Source: Anadara kagoshimensis
Taxonomy: Eukaryota; Mollusca; Bivalvia; Arcoida; Arcidae
DNA: 64,000 nt
NCBI GenBank assembly: GCA_021292105.1
Contig: CM037865.1
Location: 74,847,152 to 74,911,151 of the forward strand
Reading direction: 5' to 3'
A program made the position numbers and the translations under genes. Every line of letters starts with the position of its first letter. The stretch's first letter is position 1. Below, piece by piece: positions 52,601 through 63,670 of the stretch. The notes below the pieces were generated by a model. That model ran no database searches. It was not told the origin of the DNA and was given only the letters and a program-made list of their open reading frames with translations.

Positions 52601-55600
52601 TCCCTTATGTCTACAGTATAACATCCCCTATGTCTACAGTATAACATCCCCTATGTCTACAGTATGACATCCCCTATGTCTACAGTATGACATCCCTTAT
52701 GTCTACAGTATGACATCCCCTATGTCTACAGTATGACATCCCCTATGTCTACAGAATAACATCCCCTATGTCTACAGAATAACATCCCCTATGTCTACAG
52801 TATAACATCCCTTATGTCTACAGTATAACATCCCCTATGTCTACAGTATAACATCCCCTATGTCTACAGTATAACATCCCCTATGTCTACAGAATAACAT
52901 CCCCTATGTCTACAGTATAACATCCCCTATGTCTACAGTATAACATCCCCTATGTCTACAGAATAACATCCCCTATGTCTACAGTATAACATTCCTTATG
53001 TCTACAGTATAACATCCCCTATGTCTACAGTATAACATCCCCTATGTCTACAGTATAACATCCCCTATGTCTACAGTATAACATCCCCTATGTCTACAGT
53101 ATAACATCCCCTATGTCAACAGAATAACATCCCCTATGTCTACAGTATAACATCCCCTATGTCTACAGTATAACATCCCCTATGTCTACAGTATAACATC
53201 CCCTATGTCTACAGTATAACATCCCCTATGTCTACAGTATAACATCCCCTATGTCTACAGTATAACATCCCCTATGTCTACAGAATAACATCCCCTATGT
53301 CTACAGTATAACATCTCCTATGTCTACAGTATAACATCCCTTATGTCTAGATGTTCATAAAAATAAATAAATCACAAAGAATTTAAGATATAACATTCGT
53401 AATACTGTCATTCTGTATAAAACCACTGCCATAGATCTGATAATTTAATCTCATTATTACCTTTAGTTTCTGGTTTAGTTTCTTTTTCCTTTTGAACTTT
53501 GACACCTGTATCTTCTTCCTTTTCTGTTGTTTTTATTGGTTCAGATTTTACTGACTTTTCTCTTTCTTTAGTCACAGGTTTTGCTACTTCTGCCTTTTCA
53601 CTCTTCACTTCTGGTTTCACCTCTGTTTCCTGATGTTCAATACTAATCTTGTTTTCACTGTTGTCATCTTTGTTTTCTTGCTTCACTTCTTCCACTACTG
53701 GTGTTCTTTTACCAATAGCATCAAGCTGTTTTGATATCAGTGTTTCTGGTTCTGATGGCTTGTTGTCAAGGAAACTTGATGATACTAAATTCTCTGAAAT
53801 AAGCAAGACAATAAAATTAATGATGGAACTACAGGGGAACACTTGGAAAGAATTTGTCACAAGGGATGTACATGTGTAAGATAGGCAAATGTCAAGTACA
53901 GATAGTTCAAAAGTTATAGCATAAGTAGCTCCCTATAAGCCAATATGCCATGGTGTCCACATATTTTTCTAGTGACCAATCAGATGAACGCTCTCTAATT
54001 ACAATTTTGGTTCAAGCAAGTCAAAAAATGTTTCACTTGAATTGAGATAGAATCCAAAGTTTCAAAAAAAAAAAAAAAAAAAAAAAAAAACCGACCGTCA
54101 GTAAAATAAAATTAAAACATCGTCTTCAGATCCTGCCAATTTTATTAAAAATGCAACCAGATTGCATCACTTGATATCAATATTTCATATTTTTCAAGGT
54201 GAGCTGAGTTTTATCTAATTTGAATCCACATCATTATCACCTAGCTACGCACCTGATTTACTACACAGAAGATCACTTACACATGCTCACTTACACTAGA
54301 TGATCTTCTCACAGATACCAACACTTACACATCCTTACACTCACAACAGATCACACCCACACACATGCTCACATTCACACTAGATCATACCCACACAGAT
54401 GCCAACACTTACACATGCTCACACTCACACTAAATCATACCCACACAGATGCCAACACTTACACATGCTCACACTCACACTAGATCATATTCACACAGAT
54501 GCCAACACTTACACATGCTCACACTCACACTAGATCATACCCACACAGATGCCAACACTTACACATGCTCACACTCACACTAGATCATACCCACACAGAT
54601 GCTTACATATACACATGCTCACACTCACACTAGATCATATCTATACAAATGCCAACACTTACACATGCTCACACTCACACTAGATCATACCCACACAGAT
54701 GCCAACACTTACACATGTTCACACTCACACTAGATCATACCCACACAGATGCCAACACTTACACATGCTCACATGTACACTAGGAGTATGATAAAAAAAA
54801 TTCTAAACCTGGTATAGCCCAGATAAAAATATTAATTTGTCAATCACAGTCAGAACTAAACCATATGTATACCTAAAGAATCTTTTACAAGATCTGGCGA
54901 CTTCCTGCTTACAGATGAAGCTCTAGATGCAGGGACCCCAGAATTTCCAGTCTGACTTGGAGGTCTTGAACTTCTTGAACCTCTTCGAAGTTTTGGTGTA
55001 CTGCGTGCTGACTGAGACACCGATGCTAAAATTGAAAAGTGTGAACATTAAGTGACTGTACATTTGGAGATTTTGGTGTGAATTTTTAAATTTTAGTTTT
55101 TAAGATGACACTTAAATGCATGTAGTTTTGAGTACATTATAATTTATGGACTATAATTTAATTTTAACATGTTTTATGTAATATCTCATGAAATTGAAAA
55201 TTTTTTCACTTTATTTTTGTTTTATTATCTTTATGAGAATAAAATGATCAGAAAATTTCTTAAATAACCTGGCTGTTACAATGGAAATCTAGTGTATATT
55301 TAATTTACTCAACAGACTTAGAACTGAATTCAAATTATACAAGGTTCCTTTGGATAAAACCTGACCATAATGCCTAGTGTCACAGTTAAAGTAATGACAA
55401 AAATCTACACTGTTAACTGCCACAGACACATGCTCAATATTAGTGAAAAATACTGACTGGATTTCACTTGCTCCATACTTAATTATAAAGTAAAACAATA
55501 GAATTAACAGAAACAGCCTTTCTTTTAAAATGATGACAAAAGTAAAATAAAATATATAAATCTGATTTCATTTACATCAAACTCATGAAAAACAACATGT

Positions 55601-57692
55601 AACATATCAGAATAGTGTTTTGCCCCAGTCAAGTAAACTGACAAACTTCCTCTCAATAGGATCCGTCCAAGTGGGATTCAAACATAAGTGGTGAAAGGCG
55701 TTGTGATCTGTAAGTGTGGTGAAAGGCGTTGTGATCTATAAGTGTGGTGAAAGGCGTTGTGATCTATAAGTGTGGTGAAAGGCATTGTAATCTATAAGTG
55801 TGGTGAAAGGCATTGTAATCTATAAGTGTGGTGAAAGGCGTTGTGATCTATAAGTGTGGTGAAAGGCGTTGTGATCTATAAGTGTGGTGAAAGGCGTTGT
55901 GATCTATAAGTGGTGAAAGGCATTGTAATCTATAAGTGTGGTGAAAGGCGTTGTAATCTATAAGTGTGGTGAAAGGCGTTGTGATCTATAAGTGTGAAAG
56001 GCGTTGTGATCTATAAGTGTGGTGAAAGGCGTTGTGATCTATAAGTGTGGTGAAAGGCATTGTAATCTATAAGTGTGGTGAAAGGCATTGTAATCTATAA
56101 GTGTGGTGAAAGGCGTTGTGATCTATAAGTGTGGTGAAAGGCATTGTAATCTATAAGTGGTGAAAGGCGTTGTGATCTATAAGTGTGGTGAAAGGCATTG
56201 TAATCTATAAGTGTGGTGAAAGGCGTTGTGATCTATAAGTGTGGTGAAAGGCGTTGTAATCTATAAGTGTGGTGAAAGGCGTTGTGATCTATAAGTGGTG
56301 AAAGGCGTTGTGATCTATAAGTGTGGTGAAAGGCGTTGTAATCTATAAGTGTGGTGAAAGGCGTTGTGATCTATAAGTGGTGAAAGGCGTTGTGATCTAT
56401 AAGTGTGGTGAAAGGCGTTGTGATCTATAAGTGGTGAAAGGCATTGTAATCTATAAGTGTGGTGAAAGGCGTTGTAATCTATAAGTGTGGTGAAAGGCGT
56501 TGTGATCTATAAGTGTGAAAGGCGTTGTGATCTATAAGTGTGGTGAAAGGCGTTGTGATCTATAAGTGGTGAAAGGCATTGTAATCTACAAGTGTGGTGA
56601 AAGGCGTTGTAATCTATAAGTGTGGTGAAAGGCGTTGTGATCTATAAGTGTGGTGAAAGGTGTTGTGATCTATAAGTGTGGTGAAAGAGGCGTTGTGATC
56701 TATAATTGTATACTTTAAATCCCTAGGACACAAGAACTCAAGCAACATATCTGAACAGATTTATGATTTTTACCTTCTTTGGCAGCTGCTGTGTCAGGAA
56801 GACTATTGTTTATAGCAAATCCATCACTAGACTTTCTACCTGTAAGGCCTGTGTGATAAATATAAAAACAATAAAACATATAAGTGATAGGGATACACAT
56901 CTAAAACATATAAGTGATAGGGATACACATCTAAAACATATAAGTGATAGGGATACACATCTAAAACATATAAGTGATAGGGATACACATCTAAAACATA
57001 TAAGTGATAGGGATACACATCTAAAACATATAAGTGATAGGGATACACATCTAAAACATATAAGTGATAGGGATACACATCTAAAACAGATTGTTTAGCA
57101 AAATACAAAAACCTAATTTTTTGTAAAACACAAAGAAAAATAATTTTTTGTAACATAACAAAGAAAAGCAAATTTGATGTTAGTAAAATGTGCACTACAC
57201 AGGCTTACTTGTTTACTCATGTATGTGACACAGTACCTCAGGATGTTAGCACCATAAAACTAATCAAATCAAATATATTTTACTGGTATTCAGAGTCAAG
57301 GTAGTGAAATCAGGAAAGAGTATCCAGAAAATCACAATAGTCTCATCAAACAGTCCCTCAATAATTGTTTTATATTATTTTTCACAGCCTCTTATAATTC
57401 TTTTAAGAATGGTATATAGACTGGTTCTTATGTTTTAATCATTAGGATATAAATTAATGTATTCAAAAGTAGCACATTATATAGTCAACACAAGCTGACA
57501 CAAGAATTGTATAGTCTGCCTACACATATAGTCCATAAGAAAACCTTAACAAAATTGTTCTATTCTTTGAACAAACATGCTGCATATTAATTAATAATAA
57601 GTTATCAATTATAATATTTGATATGTAAGTTACCTGTATATTGCTGAAGTTGTGGTGGTATTGTAACACTATCATTGGTGACACTAGATTTC
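37608..57692 (-). CDS. Large charged coiled-coil protein (C-terminal part; 5' end not in window)
   Basis: Exons from C- to N-terminal side: 37608-37713 (stop), 38438-38631, 39161-39263, 39940-40052, 41449-41517, 41901-42228, 42746-42841, 43331-43516, 44099-44199, 45719-45890, 48717-48830, 49323-49432, 53461-53793, 54873-55025, 56774-56839, 57634-57692. All joins are in phase. They give about 765 codons: a Ser/Arg-rich stretch (PKLRRGSRSSRPPS), a Lys/Glu-rich linker, then long charged helices (LRLEEEERILLEQRRRREEE) and a conserved-looking tail (KPWVFSYFINWPRDTYMR). This predicts an extended coiled coil with a basic, Pro/Lys-rich end. I do not recognise it firmly; KIAA2012-type ciliary coiled-coil proteins are a weak guess. 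Exon 41901-42228 has a frame break. An upstream exon end recurs in the 59.58-61.84 kb array (RPSITSLR), joining in phase to the exon at 57692. Confidence 0.75.
39310..39718. repeat. 39-bp minisatellite in an intron (~10 copies)
   Basis: The unit reads ACCATTAATGGTCCATCACA then AAGAAAATCCTCTATCAT. ACCATTAATGGT is itself a perfect 12-bp palindrome in most copies. It lies between exons 39161-39263 and 39940-40052 and does not include a splice site. Confidence 0.95.
40890..41475 (-). repeat. 58-bp array spanning a 5' splice site of the minus-strand gene (10 copies)
   Basis: On the minus strand the unit is the exon end (AAGAGGGAGATAGAGAGAAT then G), the donor GTGAGTAGTGGG and intron with ACGTTTTATATGGGGGCACC. 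The native exon end is at 41449; nine further donors lie downstream (lower coordinates) 58 bp apart, one unit being 3 bp shorter. In this array the donor is ATG|GTGAGT, so no AG|GT hybrid site is formed. Confidence 0.96.
41901..42228 (-). other. Exon with an internal frame break
   Basis: Both borders are good (TTTTAG before 42228; GTGAGAGC after 41901). The upstream exon ends, and the downstream exon starts, in phase 0, yet this exon is 328 nt (3n+1). The 5' part reads EIKLEMERLAKEAEQISQAE in the incoming frame and would hit TGA at about 42068. The 3' part reads KLKLERKKKQEIIDKRERER in the outgoing frame, which has a stop upstream at about 42200. The shift lies between about 42100 and 42165. 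Either one base is extra (or two are missing) in the assembly, or the allele is broken. Confidence 0.85.
45112..45375. repeat. 88-bp tandem triplication
   Basis: Three almost identical 88-bp copies with TAATTAAACACCCACTGGTT and AGTTGTAGATAATGTCAGAC, in the intron between exons 44099-44199 and 45719-45890. The near identity implies recent origin or homogenisation. Confidence 0.93.
45395..45660 (+). mobile_element. tRNA-headed SINE (family D)
   Basis: TGTAGTTCAGTTGATAGAAC (A-box-like), then GTTGTTGGTGCAAACCC (weak B box), followed by about 200 bp ending near CCACAGTTGTGCC. The head is clearly tRNA-like; the body does not match families A or C. It sits directly beside the 88-bp triplication. 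Confidence 0.55.
46437..47027. mobile_element. ~590-bp insertion ending in a 27-bp-arm hairpin
   Basis: It breaks a 78-bp unit after CAGGTATTA and the unit resumes at TATTATATGACTGC. Its right end is a perfect palindrome (AATTGCCCTCTAGGTATGTG, then GACA; loop; TGTCCACATACCTAGAGGGC, then AATT) at about 46968-47027. A smaller hairpin, GTGATAATA/TATTATCAC, lies at about 46567-46585. No terminal inverted repeat or open frame was found, so the class is open. Confidence 0.6.
47110..47455. mobile_element. Foldback MITE with ~110-bp arms inserted in the 78-bp array
   Basis: The left arm starts AATGAAATACATATGGCGGG and contains AGTATCAGGACCGC and TTGATTACGTCACTGATAAC. The right arm is its reverse complement with few changes: GTTATCAGTGACGTAATCAA, GCGGTCCTGATACTG, CCCGCCAAATGTATCTCATT. 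A second, inner palindrome (AGATCTTATAATTT facing AAATTATAAGATCT) lies at about 47237-47271. The element divides one 78-bp repeat unit at AAT/TAT. Confidence 0.9.
50283..53350. repeat. 23-bp satellite, ~133 copies, with higher-order repeats
   Basis: The unit is TCTACAGTATAACATCCCCT followed by ATG. The variants CCTT, GTGTAC, AGAATAAC and a CCCCCCT form recur in blocks. The CCCCCCT variant with its neighbours occurs near 51171 and again near 51747, about 576 bp (25 units) apart, with flanking variants in the same order, so blocks of ~25 units were copied. The array fills the intron between exons 49323-49432 and 53461-53793 and ends about 110 bp from the latter. Confidence 0.97.
54065..54091. 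repeat. Poly-A run
   Basis: An uninterrupted run of about 27 A residues in the intron between 53793 and 54873. It has no retroposon body next to it that I recognise. Confidence 0.9.
54255..54782. repeat. 50-bp minisatellite (~10 copies)
   Basis: The unit contains CACACTAGATCATACCCACA and GATGCCAACACTTACACATG. It is built mostly of CA-rich words, which suggests growth from a CA-type microsatellite. It is intronic and contains no splice junction. Confidence 0.95.
55685..56705. repeat. 26-28 bp minisatellite (~36 copies)
   Basis: The unit reads GTGTGGTGAAAGGCGTTGTG then ATCTATAA. Two unit lengths (with or without an extra TG) and G/A variants (GGCG or GGCA, TGTG or TGTA) are mixed along the array in recurring blocks. 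It is intronic, ending 70 bp before exon 56774-56839. Confidence 0.95.
56870..57088. repeat. Perfect 30-bp array (7 identical copies)
   Basis: Seven identical copies of ACATATAAGTGATAGGGATA followed by CACATCTAAA, with no substitution. It lies about 30 bp upstream (in gene sense) of the 3' splice site of exon 56774-56839, where the branch point and polypyrimidine tract should be. Because 30 is a multiple of 3, both strands stay open. Confidence 0.97.
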
Positions 57693-57754
57693 CTGTAATA
57701 TCACAAGAATATAACATATAGAACATTTAGTATTAATTAGAATTAAAATAATCA

Positions 57755-59160
57755 TACAGCTCCCATAACAACCCTAGCTGTCACTATTATAAACCTAGTA
57801 TAATAATCCTAGCTGTAACCATTATAAACCTAGCATAATAATCCTAGCTGTATCCATTATAAACCTAGCATAATAATCCTAGCTGTCACTATTATAAACC
57901 TAGCATAATAATCCTAGCTGTAACCATTATAAACCTAGCATAATAATCCTAGCTGTCACTATTATAAACCTGGCAAAACAACCCTAGCTGTCACTATTAT
58001 AAACCTAGCATAATAATCCTAGCTGTCACTATTATAAACCTAGCATAATAATCCTAGCTGTAACTATTATAAACCTGGGATAATAATCCTAGCTGTCACT
58101 ATTATAAACCTAGCATAATAATCCTAGCTGTCACTATTATAAACCTAGCATAACAATCCTAGCTGTCACTATTATAAACCTAGCATAACCCTAGGTGTCA
58201 CCATTATAAACCTGGCATAACAACCCTAGCTGTCACTATTACAAACCTGGCATAACACTAGCTGTCACTATTATAAACCTAGCATAACAATCCTAGCTGT
58301 CACTATAACAAACCTAGCATTACAATCCTAGCTGTCACTATTATAAACCTGGCATAACAATCCTAGCTGTCAATATTATAAACCTGACATAACAACCTTA
58401 GCTGTCAATATTATAAACCTAGCATAACAATCCTAGCTGTCACTATTTTAAACCTAGCATAACAATCCTAGCTGTCAATATTATAAACCTAGCATAACAA
58501 CCTAGCTGTCACTATTACAAACCTAGCATAACAATCCTAGCTGTCACTATTATAAACCTAGCATAACAACCCTAGCTGTCACTATTATAAACCTAGCATA
58601 ACAATCCTAGCTGTCACTATTACAAACCTAGCATAACAACCTAGCTGTCACTATTACAAACCTAGCATAACAATCCTAGCTGTCACTATTATAAACCTAG
58701 CATAACAATCCTAGCTGTCACTATTACAAACCTAGCTGTCACTATTATAAACCTAGCATAACAATCCTAGCTGTCAATATTATAAACCTAGCATAACAAC
58801 CTAGCTGTCACTATTACAAACCTAGCATAACAATCCTAGCTGTCACTATTATAAACCTAGCATAACAATCCTAGCTGTCAATATTATAAACCTAGCATAA
58901 CAATCCTAGGTGTAACTATTATAAACCTGGCAAACCCTAGCTGTCACTTTTATATATCTAGCTGTCACTATTATAAACATGGCTTAACAACCCTAGCTGT
59001 CACCATTATAAACCTGGAATAACAACCCTAGCTGTCACCATTATAAACCTGGCATAATAACCCTAGCTGTCACTATTATAAACCTGACATAACAGCCCTA
59101 GCTGTCACTATTATAAACCTGGCATAACAACCCTAGCTGTCACTATTATAAACCTAAACA
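57755..59160. repeat. 35-36 bp minisatellite (~39 copies)
   Basis: The unit reads CCTAGCTGTCACTATTATAA then ACCTAGCATAACAAT. Copies vary in length and sequence (AATAAT/ACAAC, TATAAA/TACAAA), and some units lack 10-16 bp. It lies directly upstream, in gene sense, of exon 57634-57692. Confidence 0.95.
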
Positions 59161-59580
59161 TAAACCTCATTGAACTTGTTGATTTTCAAAATTTTATGTA
59201 TTTAAATCTTATTAAATCTACATTTAAATTGTTTGTAAAATTTGAATTTTAAATATGTATAATCTATTGTCAATGGAGTTTGCCACTGTACCATGTGATA
59301 CCCTCTAATCTTTGTGCAGAACACTATTTTCAATGGACATGGAATCACAAAAGATGACAACAACATTATTCCAGGACTTTGTGATGTGATATAGTGGCCC
59401 ACCCTGTTATAAATTTGTTTAAATAATACACAAGAAATATTTGTTTACCATCACTAAATGGAATTCCATGAAATATGCCAAAATGACAACCCAAAAAATA
59501 TTTAAATTGGGTTTTCAAGATGCAATTTTCAAACTTTTTTCATTGAAAAAAAAGATCATCATAAAATTGTAAAATAGACC

Positions 59581-61845
59581 AGAATGATGTGTATGTCTAC
59601 TGTCGTCTGCCTTCCATGAAAACATTTACTTACCTTAAGCTTGTTATACTTGGTCTTGTCTGTCTTCCATGAAAACATTTACTTACCTTAAGCTTGTTAT
59701 ACTTGGTCTTGTCTATTTTCCATGAAAACATTTACCTACCTTAAGCTTGTTATACTTGGTCTTGTCTCTTCCATGAAAACATTTACTTACCTAAGCTTGT
59801 TATACTTGGTCTTGTCTATCTTCCATGAAAACATTTACTTACCTTAAGCTATTATACTTGGTCTTGTCTATCTTCCATGAAAACATTTACTTACCTTAAG
59901 CTTGTTATATTGGTCTTGTCTATCTTCCATGAAAACATTTACTTACCTTAAGCTTGTTATAATTGGTCTTGTCTATCTTCCATGAAAACATTTACTTAAC
60001 TTAAGCTTGTTATAATTGGTCTTGTCTGCCTTCCATGAAAACATTTACTTACCTTAAGCTTGTTATACTTGGTCTTGTCTATCTTCCATGAAAACATTTA
60101 CTTACCATAAGCTTGTTATACTTGGTCTTGTCTATCTTCCATGAAAACATTTACTTACCATAAGCTTGTTATACTTGGTCTTGTCTATCTTCCATTAAAA
60201 CATTTACTTACCATAAGCTTGTTATACTTGGTCTTGTCTATCTTCCATTAAAACATTTACTTACCATAAGCTTGTTATACTTGGTCTTGTCTATCTTCCA
60301 TGAAAACATTTACTTACCATAAGCTTGTTATACTTGGTCTTGTCTATCTTCCATGAAAACATTTACTTACCATAAGCTTGTTATACTTGGTCTTGTCTAT
60401 CTTCCATGAAAACATTTACTTACCTTAAGCTTGTTATACTTGGTCTTGTCTATCTTCCATAAAACATTTACTTACCTTAAGCTTGTTATACTTGGTCTTG
60501 TCTATCTTCCATGAAAACATTTACTTACCTTAAGCTTGTTATACTTGGTCTTGTCTACTTCCATGAAAACATTTACTTACCTTAAGCTTGTTATACTTGG
60601 TCTTGTCTATCTTCCATGAAAACATTTACTTACCATAAGCTTGTTATACTTGGTCTTGTCTATCTTCCATGAAAACATTTACTTACCATAAGTGTTATAT
60701 TCTTGTCTGCCTTCCATGAAAATTTACTTATTAAGCTTGTTATACTTGGTCTTGTCTATCTTCCATGAAAACATTTACTTACCATAAGCTTGTTATAATT
60801 GGTCTTGTCTATCTTCCATGAAAACATTTACTTACCATAAGCTTGTTATATTGGTCTTGTCTATCTTCCATGAAAACATTTACTTAACCATAAGCTTGTT
60901 ATACTTGGTCTTGTCTATCTTCCATGAAACATTTACTTACATAAGCTTGTTATACTTGGTCTTGTCTATCTTCCATGAAAACATTTACTTACCATAAGCT
61001 TGTTATACTTGGTCTTGTCTATCTTCCATGAAAACATTTACTTACCTTAAGCTTGTTATACTTGGTCTTGTCTATCTTCCATGAAAACATTACTTACCTT
61101 AAGCTTGTTATACTTGGTCTTGTCTATCTTCCATGAAAACATTTACTTACCTTAAGCTTGTTATACTTGGTCTTGTCTATCTTCCATGAAAACATTTACT
61201 TACCTTAAGCTTGTTATAACTTGGTCTTGTCTATCTTCCATGAAACATTTACTACCTTAAGCTTGTTATAATTGGTCTTGTCTATCTTCCATGAAAACAT
61301 TTACTTACCTTAAGCTTGTTATAATTGGTCTTGTCTATCTTCCATGAAAACATTTACTTACCTTAAGCTTGTTATACTTGGTCTTGTCTATCTTCCATGA
61401 AAACATTTACTTACCTTAAGCTTGTTATACTTGGTCTTGTCTATCTTCCATGAAAACATTTACTTACCTTAAGCTTGTTATACTTGGTCTTGTCTATCTT
61501 CCATGAAAACATTTACTTACCTTAAGCTTGTTATAATTGGTCTTGTCTATCTTCCATGAAAACATTTACTTACCTTAAGCTTGTTATACTTGGTCTTGTC
61601 TATCTTCCATGAAACATTTACTTACCTTAAGCTTGTTATAACTTGGTCTTGTCTATCTTCCATGAAAACATTACTTACCTTAAGCTTGTTATACTTGGTC
61701 TTGTCTATCTTCCATGAAAACATTTACTTAACTTAAGCTTGTTATACTTGGTCTTGTCTATCTTCCATGAAAACATTTACTTACCATAAGCTTGTTATAC
61801 TTGGTCTTGTCTATCTTCCATTAAAACATTTACTTACCTTACAGT
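59581..61845 (-). repeat. 53-bp array carrying an exon end and 5' splice site (~42 copies)
   Basis: On the minus strand each unit has ACAAGACCAAGTATAACAAG, CTTAAG, the strong donor GTAAGTAAATG and TTTTCATGGAAGATAG. Read in phase with the next exon (57692) the exon part gives TRPSITSLR|KSSVTND, so the unit contains real coding sequence. An in-frame TAG sits just before ACAAGACC in each unit. Many copies have 1-3 base gaps (for example at 60690-60740), which may be real or long-read errors. The exon body expected at the right end is missing: the array stops at about 61838, within 4-5 nt of the exon end. Confidence 0.93.
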
Positions 61846-62082
61846 AGGATAGCCAACCCGGCCAACGCATTGATTCATCAAACAAAATTTCACGCGCAGA
61901 CAAAGTGAAACAAGAGGCCCATGGGCCTGATACGCTCACCTAATAACTAATGGCTAGCTGATAGATTTAAAGAAAACATAAATACCAAACCCCAATGACT
62001 ATTTTTTTACATCATGATAACCGTTGTATTAATACCTACAACATGCCTATACAAAAAGTTAATAGTTTTCAAGATAATTAAC
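61846..62082. mobile_element. Left part of a repeat element bearing the 145-bp satellite
   Basis: It starts near CAGTAGGATAGCCAACCCGG and includes AAGAGGCCCATGGGCC and TACGCTCACC, motifs I recall as common in dispersed bivalve repeats. It then grades into a first partial satellite unit. This arrangement (unique end, internal tandem repeats, unique end) recalls non-autonomous Helitron-like or pearl-type elements, but no diagnostic terminus was verified. Confidence 0.5.
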
Positions 62083-63670
62083 CATTTCAGTATTGTTTCA
62101 CATCTGTGACCTTGACCTTTGAACCCATGACTTTTTTCTATACATCAAAATGACCGTTGTATCGATACCTACAACATTCTAATATACATGCCTATACAAA
62201 ATGTTTATAGTTTTCGAGATAATTAAACATTTCTGTATTGTTTCGCATATGTGACCTTGACCTTTGAATCCATGACCTTTTTCTATACATCAAAATGATC
62301 GTTGTATCAATACCTACAACATTCTAATCTACATGCCTATACAAAAAGTTTATAGTTTTTGAGATAATTAACCATTTCAGTATTGTTTCACATCTGTGAC
62401 CTTGACCTTTGAACCCATGACCTTTTTCTATACATCAAAATGATCGTTGTATCGATACCTACAACATTCTAATATACATGCCTATACAAAAAGTTTATAC
62501 TTTTCGAGATAATTAACCATTTCAGTATTGTTTCACATCTGTGACCTTGACCTTTGAACCCATGACCTTTTTCTATACATCAAAATGATCGTTGTATCAA
62601 TACCTACAACATTCTAATATACATGCCTATACAAAAAGTTTATAGTTTTCGAGATAATTAATCATTTCAGTATTGTTTCACATCTGTGACCTTGACCTTT
62701 GAACCCATGACCTTTTTCTATACATCAAAATGATCGTTGTATCAATACCTACAACATTCTAATATACATGCCTATACAAAAAGTTAATAGTTTTCGAGAT
62801 AATTAACCATTTCGGTATTGTTTCACATCTGTGACCTTGACCTTTAAACCCATGACCTTTTTCTATACATCAAAATGATCATTGTATCAATACCTACAAC
62901 ATTCTAATATACATGCCTATACAAAATGTTTATAATTTTCGAGATAATTAACCATTTCAGTATTGTTTCACATCTGTGACCTTGACCTTTGAACCCATGA
63001 CCTTTTTCTATACATCAAAATGATCGTTGTATCAATACCTACAACATTCTAATATACATGCCTATACAAAAGTTTATACTTTTCGAGATAATTAACCATT
63101 TCAGTATTGTTTCACATCTGTGACCTTGACCTTTGAACCCATGACCTTTTTCTATACATCAAAATGATCGTTGTATCAATACCTACAACATTCTAATATA
63201 CATGCCTATACAAAAAGTTTATACTTTTCGAGATAATTAACCATTTCAGTATTGTTTCACATCTGTGACCTTGACCTTTGAACCCATGACCTTTTTCTAT
63301 ACATCAAAATGATCGTTGTATCAATACCTACAACATTCTAATATACATGCCTATACAAAAAGTTTATAGTTTTCGAGATAATTAACCATTTCAGTATTGT
63401 TTCACATCTGTGACCTTGACCTTTGAACCCATGACCTTTTTCTATACATCAAAATGATCGTTGTATCAATACCTACAACATTCTAATATACATGCCTATA
63501 CAAAAAGTTTATAGTTTTCGAAATAATTAACGATTTCGGTATTGTTTCACATCTGTGACCTTGACCTTTGAACCCATGACCTTTTTCTATACATCAAAAT
63601 GATCGTTGTATCAATACCTACAACATTCTAATATACATGCCTATACAAAAAGTTTATAGTTTTTGAGATA
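62000..63670. repeat. 145-bp satellite with clustered AGGTCA half-sites (~11.5 copies)
   Basis: The unit contains CCATTTCAGTATTGTTTCAC, GTGACCTTGACCTTTGAACC, CATGACCTTTTTCTATACAT and AGTTTATAGTTTTCGAGATA. Copies are 95% or more alike. Each has three AGGTCA-type half-sites on the minus strand: TCAAGGTCA and its abutting AAAGGTCA, plus AAAGGTCAT. No open frame. The flank to 64000 continues as related non-coding sequence with GACCTTGACCTCA (about 63718) and ends mid-repeat at the window edge. Confidence 0.95.

Noticed and set aside
50283..53350. CRISPR-like regular repeats
   Set aside because: The units are directly abutting with no spacers, and the context is an animal intron.
53649..53879. 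Plus-strand 76-codon frame
   Set aside because: Antisense shadow of the minus-strand exon 53461-53793.
56763..57195. Open frames with HISDRDTHLK or VLDVYPYHLY repeats on opposite strands
   Set aside because: They come from the perfect 30-bp array; the real exon here is 56774-56839 on the minus strand in a different frame.
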